A stretch of DNA of 64,000 nt, from positions 94,130,529-94,194,528 of the forward strand of contig CM043959.1 of NCBI GenBank assembly GCA_014529385.2. The letters run 5' to 3'. Each line of letters begins with the position of its first letter. Positions within the stretch are counted from its first letter, which is position 1. Positions 44,720 to 55,053 of this stretch are shown here, piece after piece. The notes beneath the pieces are model-generated. The model was not told the origin of the DNA. It did not search any database and saw only the letters and a program-made list of their open reading frames with translations. A program made the position numbers and the translations under genes. Origin of the DNA: Adiantum capillus-veneris (lineage: Eukaryota > Streptophyta > Polypodiopsida > Polypodiales > Pteridaceae).

Positions 44720-45277
44720 ATAGCTCAAAACAAGTTTATAGTTTGAGAGATCTTGGTGCACTTTACACATCACTGTGTTTGACCAACCATGGTTGTGCCT
44801 GTGGGCCACAAAATAACCAGTTTCTACCTAGGCATGAGGGGGAAAGTGAAAATTTAAAGAAGGCTTTTGGAGGAAAAGGACTTTCCTCAATCCCACATGT
44901 CCTCTTTACCCTTGGGAGGACTAGGCTATATATATTGTGTGGCTCTTACTATTGCTCTTTGTAAAGTGTGAGCTTTGTCCTAAAGTGTGAGTCAATGAGA
45001 GAAGCGTGGAATTATCCCACATGTTGTGGAGCAAGGCTGTAGAGCTACTTAAAGCTCATTTTCATGAATAAATAACATAGTTCAAGTTTGCACTACGTGC
45101 TTGTCTATGGTGAGCCTGTGATAAGCTAAGTCAATACTCAAGATTGTGTTTATGAGTCCAAGCTAATGTATCTTGGAATGTGATTCACTTGAGTGATAAT
45201 CTTGCTTACACACACTCAAACACTTGCACTATGTTTCTCTTTCATCCACCCTAGCTAGCACGATCCCATTCCCATCA
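44720..45277 (+). repeat. Copia LTR F1 (left boundary approximate)
   Basis: The LTR ends CCCATTCCCATCA at 45277, then AG and the primer site. A TATA box (GGCTATATATATTG, about 44930) lies about 350 bases before the end. From 44957 onward it matches F2 at 15622-15947. Only about 160 bases of internal sequence follow before the LTR of D2 begins at 45442, so D2 probably inserted just inside this element. Confidence 0.75.
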
Positions 45278-45279
45278 AG

Positions 45280-45291
45280 TGGTATCAGAGC
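45280..45291 (+). other. Primer-binding site of F1
   Basis: TGGTATCAGAGC, two bases after the LTR end. It is the initiator methionine tRNA type, and F2 has a mutated version at 15950. Confidence 0.92.
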
Positions 45292-45441
45292 ATTACGTTA
45301 TGCTAGCTAGTTTTGTTATTATTAGCATTCCTTAATTATCATTAGCAAGATCCTTAATTATTAGCCCTCTCTCTCTCTCTCTAGGCCTAATTAGAGCTCT
45401 AATGGTTATTTTGAGCATGTCCTTGAGTCTTGAAACTCTTG

Positions 45442-47032
45442 TGTAACATTTAATGGCTTAGTAACTTGTGTGTAGTGGAAAATAGCATGAACATAGTGAG
45501 TATTTCATTAGAATAGATTCCTAATTATAATAACAAGATTGCTTGGGTGGAGAGAGCAACAAAAAGTATAACACCTAGTTAGATAGCATGAACAATACTT
45601 CAAAAGAGAGAGAAATTAAGCAATTGACAACAGTTGAGGACCGGATTTGCATGGAGCCGGTCCCCCCTCCAAAAGGCTTTCTATTATGGTTTCTCCCATC
45701 AAGAGAGACATTTTACACTACAATTCTCTGTGTCCCTTCAATACTAGCTAGTGCAATGAAGATGGAAACTTCATGCACTAAGCAAAACACTTATCAAACA
45801 CAACATCAATTCCCTCAAGGTCTCAGACCCAAGACCTCACACACCTTAGAAGATGGTGAGAGCTAGCGGGGTATGAGAGTAGATTGAGAGGAAGGAGTAT
45901 TCTTACAAGAAAGATGTACATCTCCTCACATAATCACTCATATTAGCATAGCTTAGCTTAGTAATTAGCATGGTAGAGGAGATGAGCATGCATTGAAGCT
46001 TGGCTCTTGGTTGGATTTGCTTCACAAAGCCAAGAGTTGTTGGTGTAGGCATCCGTTCTCACAAGCTTGGACTAGGTGGTAAGCTTTCCATTAAAGCTTG
46101 AGAAGGAGAGAGAGTCTTCTTTGCTTCGCACATGAGATTGTGTGAGTGTGTGTGATAATGCCTCGCAAAAATCAGCCCCCTCTCTCTCTCTCTCTTGGTC
46201 GACCCCCCTTGCTAAATGCTCATGCTACAACCCTATTGGACATCCCCTGGCCTAGCCAATGGAAATTAAGAAGCATAAGTGATAGCCTTCTGACATGTGT
46301 CCCCCTTTCCCCTTTTGTCAGAGCTTTAGGTAATTAATAAATGTAACTAAACTCTCATTGGACCCCTTTGCATCTTGGCCAATAGGAATCAGGCAAGCCA
46401 TTCGGCTACTGAATGAACATTGGTCCCCTTGGGAGACTGTCCAATAGTCTTCTAGAGAGCTCAATTCTTATTGGTTCTTTTATTAAGTGTTTTTAAATTA
46501 ATTAAACTAGATTTACTCTAGCCTAATTCTCATTGGTCCACCTCCATGGCCATCCAATAGGATTTGAGTACACCTTGTGGGCATCTGGCCTCGGGAACTG
46601 ACATGTGTCCCTCTTTTCCCTTGTGTATAAATGAAGCTTGTGAGTGTGTGTGGGTGTTTCTCTCTCATCTCAACTTCTTGGGCTCGCCCCCTCCTATGTA
46701 GGGCTTGACAAAGACTTTTTGGGACACACTCAAAGCATCCAATTCCCCTAATGTTTGACATTTGGACACAACCTTTGAATTTTGGAACCTTAGCATTTTG
46801 GAAGTCTTAATGGGCTGAACCTTAGGGTCTTTTGAGCCCATTTTTGCACATAGCTCTTTTGCAAATGGCCCCCCCTTTGGACCCCTATTTTTCCTCCTTT
46901 GGATCCCTATTGTGGCCGGTCTGCTGGCTTAACCAATATTCTAGCTTTTTCTCCCCTGGCAATTCCCCATATTAAATGACTAGTTTAACATGAGAAAATC
47001 ATTTAGGAGAATTAGAATTGATTATTATGACA
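45442..47032 (-). repeat. 3' LTR of D2
   Basis: It shares with the D1 LTRs the blocks CAACAGTTGAGGACCGGAT, GGAGCCGGTCCCCCCTCCA and TTCTCCCAT. Many segments differ and the CAAGCACCT minisatellite is absent, so D2 belongs to a different subfamily. The polypurine tract (GAGAGAGGTAA on the minus strand) adjoins at 47033. Confidence 0.8.
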
Positions 47033-47493
47033 TTACCTCTCTCTTGAAATCATAGTCGTCCTCGACTATAAGGTAGAGAAGATAAAGCATATTCATTAAT
47101 CCTTTTTGTAGCGGGTAGAGGATCCCTATGTTACCCTACAACATCATTCCATAATGGATGACTAGTCCATTTGGTGCTTGAGAGCCTAAGATGCCGCAAG
47201 CATGTCTGCACATTAGTCCTATGAGTCTTCCATAGTAGAGTGACAAGCTCACTTGGTGTTCGGGAGACGTCGTCTCTGCAAACTTGATCTAACCATGCAT
47301 ACTACTTCATTTTTGTGCACAATAAAGAAAAAGAGTCTTATAAGACAAAAACTTTGTTCATTTTAAACATTTGTACATTTGCTTAATCTAGGGAAACATT
47401 GTAAGCATTGACAAGGTTTAGGTTACCCTTTAATTGTATGCCTTGCATCCATCTAGAATCTTCAAAAGGATAATTCTTAAACTTAATAAGATA

Positions 47494-48573
47494 TCATCGG
47501 ATAGTCTTACCACCTCTTAGTACCTTGTCTTCATGTCGGAGAATGGACTCGGACTGCAGCACCTCTTCTTGATCCTCAATCTCCGGTGGGTCTTCAATAG
47601 TTGGTTCTTGATGTGGCTCTCCTTTGTAAGGATTTAGTAGGCTTACATGGAAAGCATTGTGTATGAGCCAATGGTTGGGAAACTTGAGTTGATAGGCCAT
47701 CTCATTGATTGGCCTAGGAATCTGGAAGGGACCATAGTACCTTTTTGCTAACTAAGCATAGTACTTTTGGTGCCCCGTAGGATTCTTGCCCGTCGTGTGC
47801 CTTAATCGAGCCTTGGGAAATTTGAGTAAGACCCAATCATTTTCTTTAAAGGCTTGGGCTCTTTTGTGCTTATCAGCGGCAGCCTTTTCCCTTTGCTATG
47901 AGATAGAGATAGCATCCTTAGTCTTTTGGAAATATTCTTGTAGGTCTCGGCTATACTCATCTGCAGCAAAGATCTTCCCATGTACCTTAAGTAGCAAGGG
48001 ACTTTTTGATCTTCCCTCAATTACCTCAAAAGGTGATTTTCCTGTGGAAGTATGTACAGTGTTATTGTAGGCATACTCTACTAAGGGTAAGTACTTCTCC
48101 CATTGGGATATTTGATCTACTTCCGTTACATAGGCTTTTAGTAGATCGAGAATTGTTTGGTTAGCTATTTCACTTTGGCCATCCGTTTGCAGGTGATAGG
48201 TCAAAGAGAAGTTTAGCCTTGTTCCTAAATTCTCAAAGAGACCCTTCCAAAAATTACTGGTCATTCTAGGATCTCTATCCGACACTATGGACATTGGCAA
48301 GCAATGGTACTTGAAGACTTGTGCAATGAAGAGGGTTGCCATTTGATGGGCTTTGATAGTCTTTTTTACAGGTATAAAATGAGCTTGTTTATTGAACCTG
48401 TCTACTATTGTCCATATTCTCGTATTTCCATGGATAGAATTAGGCGATCCAAAGATAAAATCCATGGATATGCTCTCCCATGGTGAATTAGGGATTGGCA
48501 AAGGTTGAAGCAATCCAGGTTGGTTCCCTCTATCAACCTTCGTCTTTTGGCATACCACACATTTAGAAACCAT
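47494..48573 (-). pseudogene. Integrase and C-terminal module of D2
   Basis: An unbroken frame at 47896-48573 carries SKCVVCQKTKVDRGNQPGLL, SPWESISMDFIFGSPN (first Asp), PMSIVSDRDPRMTSNFW (second Asp) and TYHLQTDGQSEIANQTI (Glu). The integrase triad is therefore complete. A frame change follows, then MAYQLKFPNHWLIHNAFHVS, LLNPYKGEPHQEPTIEDPPE and a shortened chromodomain start, QSESILRHEDKVLRGGK. The zinc-finger N-terminus is missing because the element is truncated at 48573. It is better preserved than the same region of D1. Confidence 0.87.
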
Positions 48574-49518
48574 TAAGAAAAGTTTGGACTAAAAAATGGG
48601 CCTTGTAAGAAATGCCAGGTCAGCTTAGAGAGAGATAATAAAAAGTCCCTAATTTCATTTTTGATATTCACTTTCAAAAAAACTCGGATATCAGATTTGG
48701 GGGGTACGTTTATTAAAACTCTCAAAAAGTGTTCAGACAATGATAACATACGACGGCTCCGAATTGAACGTCGATTGTCTCAATCTTTTGGATTTTTCAA
48801 AACTAAGCTTTGGCGCTCAATGAGGTGCATTGAATGTTATTCTTCTCCTCATTTTCGCGTCTCTCTTGCTTTCTGCCTGTGCACAGTCTCCTCCCTTGAG
48901 CTCTCTTCCATTTGCTCCACTCTTGCGCTCTCCGTTGTTTTGAGCTTTCTCATTCACCAAGTCGTCTCAATGTCATTATCATCTTCACACAGAACTCAGA
49001 CGAGGAGTCAAAACAATGTGTATCATATGCATATCGAAATGTCCAGAGAATACGAGCCCCTCCACAAGAAGAATCAGCGAGGCATCCTTTCCGAAGCTTC
49101 AAAAGAGAACTTCAGATTTCAAGGTAAAAAAAGCGTCGATCTTTGGGTGGATGGCAGGATATATCCTGAGCATCCTATCACCAACTCAACTCCACCGTTC
49201 AGAAACATAACGTCATTGCTGAACTATGTAGGACGGTTATTCTGGTTTATATGGCTACACCAAGCATTTGGCGGCCAAAAGTGATATTCTTAAGCTTAAG
49301 AGAGACCTTGCACACTAAGAAAACTTTTTCTTGAAGCAAACTGTGACAGAGTGCACTCAGCAACTGAAAGGCAAGGACGAAAGCATCACGCAGCCCACGC
49401 AGGATCTCAGAGAAAAAAATAATGTCTTGGGTCCTCGGTTAAGAGAACGATGCTTACGAGACATTGAACAGCTGAAGGTTGGTTTTGGGGGTTTGAAGAA
49501 GAGGGTTAAAGAAATCAA

Positions 49519-49596
49519 GTAAGATTATCATTCAAGCAGGTTTAATTCATCTTTACATTTGTAGTTTTATATCTTACTTTTCATATTTATGCTTAG
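49519..49596 (+). other. Intron of X1
   Basis: Donor GTAAGA and acceptor TTTATGCTTAG. Splicing keeps the frame from EIK into SLLHPQSNIDSN. Confidence 0.75.
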
Positions 49597-49833
49597 ATCG
49601 TTGTTACATCCTCAGTCAAATATTGACAGCAACACACCAACTTCTTCAATTCCTTATGGTCTCATACTAAAACGCAAAGATGTCGCCGGACTTTTGGATG
49701 ATAAGCGCTATTGCAAGATTGTTGCTAAGAAACTTGACACTCTTTTGAAACAGAATCATCTCCAAACACGTGATGTTCAGTCAATTCTGGATGAAGCTAG
49801 AATATCCAACAAAGGTTATTCTGCAATTTTTAG

Positions 49834-49961
49834 GTATGTCTGGTGTTTGAATCAATTGTCTTCACCTGTCAAATCAAATGTCTGTAATTTTTAGGTATAT
49901 TGGATATGTGTAGCATTTGAAAACTTGGAAATAGTCCATTTACTAAATTTTTTGTTTACAG
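49834..49961 (+). other. Intron of X1
   Basis: Donor GTATGT and acceptor TTTTTTGTTTACAG. Splicing keeps the frame from GYSAIF into TMQQQSKKFNLK. Confidence 0.75.
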
Positions 49962-50355
49962 AACTATGCAGCAACAAAGTAAGAAGTTCAATCTCAAGCA
50001 CACGTTGCTGCCAAATCCTTTCTCCATTCGAAAGACAAGACTGGAGGTCAACTAGGAAGTGCTTCGGACATTGAGCACTCCTTTTCACATTGAAGCAATG
50101 TACAGATCGCCGTCAACAGAGGAAGTGGTCTATGAAAAATACAATAATATATTTTATGATTTAGTAGCTTTGCAGACATATATTGTTCAATTGTTCGAAG
50201 TTTTTCAAGAGGAATGCAATGGAGTCTTGAAGTTTGTGCTTAAACTGGATGAGTGCAAGCTAGTGAAAGAGACAAAGGTTGAGCGTGTCACAATAACACT
50301 TATGAATAGAGAATTATATGAAAGCATTGCTTCAGAAGACCCTAGAAACTTTAGC

Positions 50356-50474
50356 GTGTAATCCAAAAACAATATTTTCTTATTAGCCACATTCAAGGTT
50401 TGATATCAACAAGTTTTTTCTTAAAACAATGGTTAGACATGTTTCATTTGATTGGTTTGGTTTTCCCATTTCAG
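50356..50474 (+). other. Intron of X1
   Basis: Donor GTGTAA (weak) and acceptor TTTTCCCATTTCAG. Splicing removes an in-frame stop and joins PRNFS to VPTENFDILNW. Confidence 0.7.
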
Positions 50475-51332
50475 GTGCCTACAGAGAATTTCGATATTCT
50501 TAACTGGGTTTTCCATCAAACAAGAATTCCTGAAGTCATAAGCGAACAGAGAAATGGAAAGACACTCGATGTATTAGGCATGGTTTTATACACAGTAGAG
50601 TGGCATATGGCTGGAGATGTCAAAACCCTAAAGTGTATGTACAACATCTCAAAAGGAGCAACAAGTAAAATCCCTTGTTTGTATTGCATGGGAGGAGTCA
50701 TTGGTTTTGACAAAAGAAATTGGAGGAGAGCACCGGACAGGCACTTGCAGGACCTTAACTTCCGCCCAGTGTTGGATATTCCACTATCTAGAGTACATAT
50801 TTACATGATGCATTCACTTTGCAGAATCATTGAGAAACTTATGTTTCTGTACATTTGTTTTGCTTGGACCACTCGGCCAGCGTCAGCAAAACAAAGGGCT
50901 ATATTATAATTGGAAACAATTTTCTCAGATATGGGCTTGCATGGAGGACATGTGAAAATAGAGCAGGACCATAAGAGGTCTAAGAATGGTCGAGATGTGC
51001 CAAAGAAGTTGTCTATTGGCGGTGTGAAAGCCCGTATCTTCTTGTCGATGCCAACAAGTGGCAGACAATGCAAAAGACAAAGTGCTCAGGAAAGGTTGAC
51101 ATTGAGATACAACCGGTGGAGAAACCTGCACAATGCAGTGGTTGACCACGCAGACAATGATGCAGCAAGGACTCGCAAAGAGAACGTGTGGAAAAGTTTG
51201 GATTCCATATTCAAGTTTTGTGAGCTCAATACTTGGAGAGATACTGACTATACATTGTTTCAAGACGCTCTGGAGACCTTCCACAGGTCTTTCATAGCTG
51301 CATGGACAAATCAACACATAACTCATTACATG

Positions 51333-51405
51333 GTACATTACTTTATTTGATAAAATTGTGATTATATATTTACATATAAACAATAGGCTGGTTTTTTTTT
51401 TGCAG
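51333..51405 (+). other. Intron of X1
   Basis: Donor GTACAT and a strong acceptor with ten Ts before GCAG. Splicing removes the stop after HYMVHYFI and joins THYM to HIIWNHMPWF. Confidence 0.85.
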
Positions 51406-51929
51406 CATATCATATGGAACCACATGCCTTGGTTTGCTAGGCAGTATGGTAGCTTGGCTATATGGTCTACACAAGGTATGGAGAAAACTCACTACCAAGC
51501 CCGTACTGGCTATTTCAGCCACACTTGTCATGGAGGTGGTGCAAACAAAGCCAACAGTTTGGAGGAACTACATCAATGGACTTATCAAAAACTTATGCAT
51601 AAAACACACCGAAAGGAATGTGTCAAAGACAGTCAGATTGGCCAAGGAATGAGATTAGCAAGCAAACAGCGGAAGAAGGAAATATGGGAGGCATCTTCTA
51701 CGGCATCGCGACATGCAGAGTGGCGACTTCAAAAAGAACACATTGGAAAAACTTGGACAACTCCGACCCAAGTTGTTTGAGACTTCCTAAGGATAGCGCA
51801 TTGTAACACAATATAACTTTTTGTACCAAGAGAAGACAATCATTCACAAAAGTGAGAAACATAATGTACTCATTGTTTTGATAGAAAATGTACTATTTTT
51901 TGGCATCGATAGTATACATTGGAGCTTCT

Positions 51930-52349
51930 CTATTCTTCATCTTCATCAGGAAAAGTTACAAAATATTCTGGCCTTTTTGCCTGCTGTGTGTTATCGTCTT
52001 CTTCTTGCCTTGGTCTTTTGCAACCTAGTCCTGTAGGTTCGTTTGTCGACAATACATTTGTCTCCACCTCCACAACAACAAGAGACATTTCCTCAGTAGG
52101 CAGATGTGCAATTGGTTGTTTATTACGAAACATAGCATGCTTGTCATACTCTAGTAATTGCGCAGGGTCAGTGATGCCGCATGCCAAACCATATGCTGCT
52201 TGGGTCAAAAAATAGCGACTACACAAACCATACATTCCTGGCCCTTGGCCAAACATATACAATGCAGCCTTTTTTTCTAAAAGAATTATTTTATCTGCGT
52301 TCCACCTAATGAGGACCCCTCCTAAATATCTTGAAAGTGTCTTCAACGT
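51930..52349 (-). pseudogene. X2 3' part: C-terminal half of a convergent unknown gene
   Basis: The minus-strand frame before E's insertion point reads LKTLSRYLGGVLIRWNADKI, ALYMFGQGPGMYGLCSRYFL and YGLACGITDPAQLLEYDKHA. It ends in an acidic tail (RPRQEEDDNTQQAKRPEY, FPDEDEE). It is the continuation of the frame at 62364-63583 on the other side of element E. The stop lies about 150 bases from the stop of X1, so X1 and X2 are tail to tail. I recognise no family. The length and clean frame here argue for a real protein. Confidence 0.6.
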
Positions 52350-53172
52350 TGTCGTGCTGTGACATGTACATAGTGGGAACACATGCTACAAGATCTATCT
52401 TGTAACTTTTTAGATACATAATTATCTTTCCTATAATGTACATATGCATATTTAAGTATAATAATAAGCCTTCTATCTCATCCTATTATTTTTCTCAAGG
52501 GTAACCTATCCTTACTTTACCATCAGAAAATACTATGGGAAAAGCATGAATAGCTCCGCCTCTTTAACTTGGGACAAAAAGCATTGATTTTTTATTTCTA
52601 CTATCTCATTATCATCTCACACCCTAGATAGATTCTGTATCTAGGATAAACTCCAATATATATATTCTATGTATTTTTTATACTTTTCTTATATTTCTTT
52701 TTAAATAGCTACTAGGAGGGAATCAAATCCTAGTGGGACACTAGGTGGCATGATTTCAAAGATACACTTATTTTAATGCATTATTGCAAGCATGATTACA
52801 AAAATTTGTCAAGGAGCAATGTCATGCTTTCATATGGCATGAGGTGTTCTTTGGAATTAAATGAAAGTCTAGGCTAAGGGGACCACGGGAAGACTTTTGC
52901 TGCCAAAAATGGACCCTATTTTGATGAATTTTTAACACAAGGTTACAATCCGAATTGGAAAATGATTTTAGAATGAAAATCGTAGCTAATGAGCTGAAGT
53001 TTCTGCCCATATTTTTACTTTTTTATTTGGAGCCACGGTTGCCGAGATATGATCAAAATAGTGGACCCCAGTCTGCCCACATCATGCAGGGACAACTCAT
53101 TTTCAACTTTTCCAATTCCTATTCACACTGGCTCCTCTCTTCTTGTGTAAACCCTTGGGGGTTCCCTTCACC

Positions 53173-53180
53173 TATAAAAG
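53173..53180 (+). promoter_or_regulatory. TATA box of E 5' LTR
   Basis: TATAAAAG within CACCTATAAAAGGGGACC, identical in the 3' LTR at 61185-61192. It places transcription start near 53205 and leaves about 1.2 kb of leader before gag. Confidence 0.85.
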
Positions 53181-53454
53181 GGGACCTCTTCTTCCTTGAA
53201 AATGAACTCAAGCATTCAAGCCATTGATGAGAGGAATTCTTGAGGGAGTGAGTAGTAATGCCTAATTGTACTTAGCCCCATTAACATAAGCCCAAGCCTA
53301 CACTTTCTCCTAGAGGAAGACTAGCCATTCTTGTATGCTATCCTTGGAAGATCAACTCTAATCAAAGAAGGTGTTGTACTTGGCGTATCAATCAAGGTTG
53401 AATTCTCCCCTCTTCTTCTCTCTCCCATCAATAATGGTGCCGAAGGGTTTCAAG

Positions 53455-53610
53455 TAAGATGTGTTCTACATTGATGTTTTCTTGAGTTCTTGTTTTTTTC
53501 ATTTTCATCTCTAATCCAACATATATATATGTATCTAATCTCATTTCCTTAACCAAACCTATCTCTCTCATTCTTAGTAATTCATCCTCTCTAGGTTCTC
53601 TTTGCTACAG
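53455..53610 (+). other. Candidate intron in the E leader
   Basis: Donor CAAGTAAGAT and acceptor TTCTCTTTGCTACAG, 156 bases, in the transcribed leader. It begins just after a short ATG frame (53435) reading MVPKGF. Splicing would extend this to a 17-codon peptide ending GQE. Both LTRs keep the donor and acceptor. No transcript evidence is available here. Confidence 0.4.
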
Positions 53611-53723
53611 GTACATCTCTCCCCGCAATATCCTTATTGCCTACGGGCAAGAATAGGGCTTGGGAGGGAAACTTCTCATCTCTTCACTTCTCTCATATCT
53701 ACATTTCTCACATACTATCTTAG

Positions 53724-53942
53724 ATGAATAACCCACATGATGATCATTTCTATCGCTTTCACTCTATACGATCTATTAGAATTAACGTATGGATTAGCCG
53801 AAAAATACACTTTCAACAACGTATAGTGTTTCTCTTTGGCCCAGAAAGGCTTAATGAAATACTTCTATCACCGGATCCCATCATACTACCTCTCATAGAC
53901 TATAACTTTTCTTTTGACGTAAGCGTAGTTATCTTGCTATGA
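53724..53942 (+). CDS. Leader small ORF 1 of E (72 codons), unknown
   Basis: This ATG-initiated ORF lies inside the LTR, downstream of the TATA box, so it would be in the element's transcript ahead of gag. It starts MNNPHDDHFYRFHSIRSIRI and ends FDVSVVILL. Its C-terminal 52 residues align without gaps with small ORF 2, sharing LFG, RLN-x-I, ILP-x-I-x-Y and S-x-DV. Its stop overlaps the start of ORF 2 as ATGA (53939-53942). The 3' LTR encodes the same 72 residues at 61736-61954. No known family is recognised. Hydrophobic and basic residues dominate. Confidence 0.5.
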   Translation: MNNPHDDHFYRFHSIRSIRINVWISRKIHFQQRIVFLFGPERLNEILLSPDPIILPLIDYNFSFDVSVVILL

Positions 53943-54151
53943 AGCAAGAGGATTTGTACACACAATTAATCCCAATCACTAGACAAAATATATATATTAT
54001 GGTAAACACAAAACTACAATTCCAGAGAACAATTTGTAGCCTATTTGGTCAGCCAAGATTGAATGCCATTAACTCATCTATTAACCCTTTCATATTACCC
54101 ATGATACGATATGACCATAGCCTTGATGTTTTCATTTTTGTATTGTTTTGA
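53939..54151 (+). CDS. Leader small ORF 2 of E (70 codons), paralogue of ORF 1
   Basis: It begins at the ATG that overlaps the stop of ORF 1 and reads MKQEDLYTQLIPITRQNIYI, then LQFQRTICSLFGQPRLNAIN, FILPMIRYDHSLDVFIFVLF. Similarity to ORF 1 is clear at protein level but poor at nucleotide level. That suggests an old duplication with the protein kept under constraint. The ATGA overlap would allow translation by reinitiation. In the 3' LTR this ORF is cut by a CGA-to-TGA change at 62119-62121. Function unknown. Confidence 0.5.
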   Translation: MKQEDLYTQLIPITRQNIYIMVNTKLQFQRTICSLFGQPRLNAINSSINPFILPMIRYDHSLDVFIFVLF

Positions 54152-54358
54152 CATTTTCTTTTGTGTTCTTTCTTTGTGTGTGTGAGTGCAAGAGAGAAAG
54201 AGTGAGTCTTCTTTGATTGCACTTCTTTCCAAACCCTAGTCTTCATGGCATCTATGGTTTAACTCCTTCATATAGTTTTTGTTGAGTTCTCTCACAAATT
54301 CTCACAGCCATAAGCCCGGTGTTTTCCTAGCAAGACCGCAAATTTCTCGACATATTTT

Positions 54359-54376
54359 TGGTGAACCCGACGCGAA
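54359..54376 (+). other. Primer-binding site of E
   Basis: TGGTGAACCCGACGCGAA, six bases after the LTR end. It is the same class as element C (28891-28908). Confidence 0.88.
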
Positions 54377-54405
54377 TTTGCTAGGGTGAGAGTTTGTGGG
54401 TAACC

Positions 54406-55053
54406 ATGGGTGATCATGTTGAGCAATAGGGTATGCATTTTGACCCAGCAACAATGTAAATGTTTCAAGCATTTGCAATGTTCATGCAACAACAACATGC
54501 TATTGAAAGAAGGGAGATTTCAGTAACGAAGGCCATACAAGCGGTCGTCAACAGAATGGATCAGTTCAATGGCAAAGATGTAACCAAGTACTTACGCGAG
54601 TATGTGAAGGAGATGGAGCTGCATCGCGTGTCAGAAGGTGAGATGATTCAAAGCTTTGAGCTAGTTGTTGCTCCAGAAATTAGGGAGCATGTTAGGGGAA
54701 TTAAAGATGGGCATGGGAGAAATTGGGAAGAACTCAAAGTAGCTTTAAAGGAGGAATATTTCATGGAGGACTCGGAGAGAGTGACCAAAAGGACATTCTT
54801 AGAATGGGTAGTCAAGCCAAAGCAAGGACTATCAATAACAGAGCTACTTCGGGAATTTGAGCGGTGCTATACACAACTCACTAGGACAGAAAGGACCACA
54901 CTAGATGCAGAGAAGACAGATCTTTTCTTACAAGCTGCAGGTAAAGAGTTTCAAGAAAATTTGGAGCTTCTTCTTGAAGATAAAGATGCTGAGAAAGGAC
55001 TAAAGACCGACTGGAATGAGGTTGAAGGTGCTGTCTCACTGTTTGCCAAATGA
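54406..55053 (+). pseudogene. Gag capsid part of E
   Basis: The frame starts at the ATG at 54406 (MGDHVEQ). It is interrupted by TAG (54427) and TAA (54457), then runs MFQAFAMFMQQQHAIERREI, MDQFNGKDVTKYLREYVKEM, MIQSFELVVAPEIREHVRGI and ITELLREFERCYTQL to a TGA at 55051. The layout is a gypsy capsid followed by its dimerisation half. The same frame continues past the TGA into the knuckle region, so this was one Gag protein. All three stops sit where CAG, CAA or CGA would fit. Element C holds a more decayed relative. Confidence 0.85.

Larger units (their letters stand above)
45442..48573 (-). mobile_element. Element D2: truncated relative of D1
   Basis: The 3' LTR (45442-47032, starting TGTAACATTT and ending TTATGACA) and the 3' half of the internal region are present. 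The sequence then stops in the integrase zinc finger at about 48573. In D1 the matching integrase text continues past this point, so the right-hand part of D2 has been lost or replaced. The new sequence starts CATTAAGAAAAGTTTGGAC and leads into gene X1. Confidence 0.85.
48970..51780 (+). pseudogene. X1: multi-exon transposase-like gene, broken by stops
   Basis: Exons joined by GT-AG introns can be followed. A first exon runs from the ATG at 48970 to 49518, with a frame change near 49240, a TAA at about 49318 and a coiled-coil part (LRERCLRDIEQLKVGFGGLK). Later exons are 49597-49833, 49962-50355, 50475-51332 and 51406-51780. Protein blocks include LKFVLKLDECKLV, KIPCLYCMGG, SRVHIYMMHSLCRIIEKL, LHGGHVKIEQDHKRSKNGR and WSTQGMEKTHYQARTGYF, then ELHQWTYQKLMHK. 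Asp in LDE, the H-x4-H-x2-C cluster and the Glu in GMEK could form a DDE-type site. In-frame TAG (50053) and TAA (50907) disable it. I cannot name the superfamily. Confidence 0.6.
52350..54352 (+). repeat. 5' LTR of E
   Basis: A 2003-bp LTR with TG...CA ends. It contains the promoter at 53173, a candidate leader intron and the small ORF pair described separately. Confidence 0.95.

Noticed and set aside
52955-53227. 90-codon ORF in both LTRs of E (also 60967-61239)
   Set aside because: It starts upstream of the TATA box, so most of it would not be in the element's transcript. It is conserved only because the LTRs are copies of each other.
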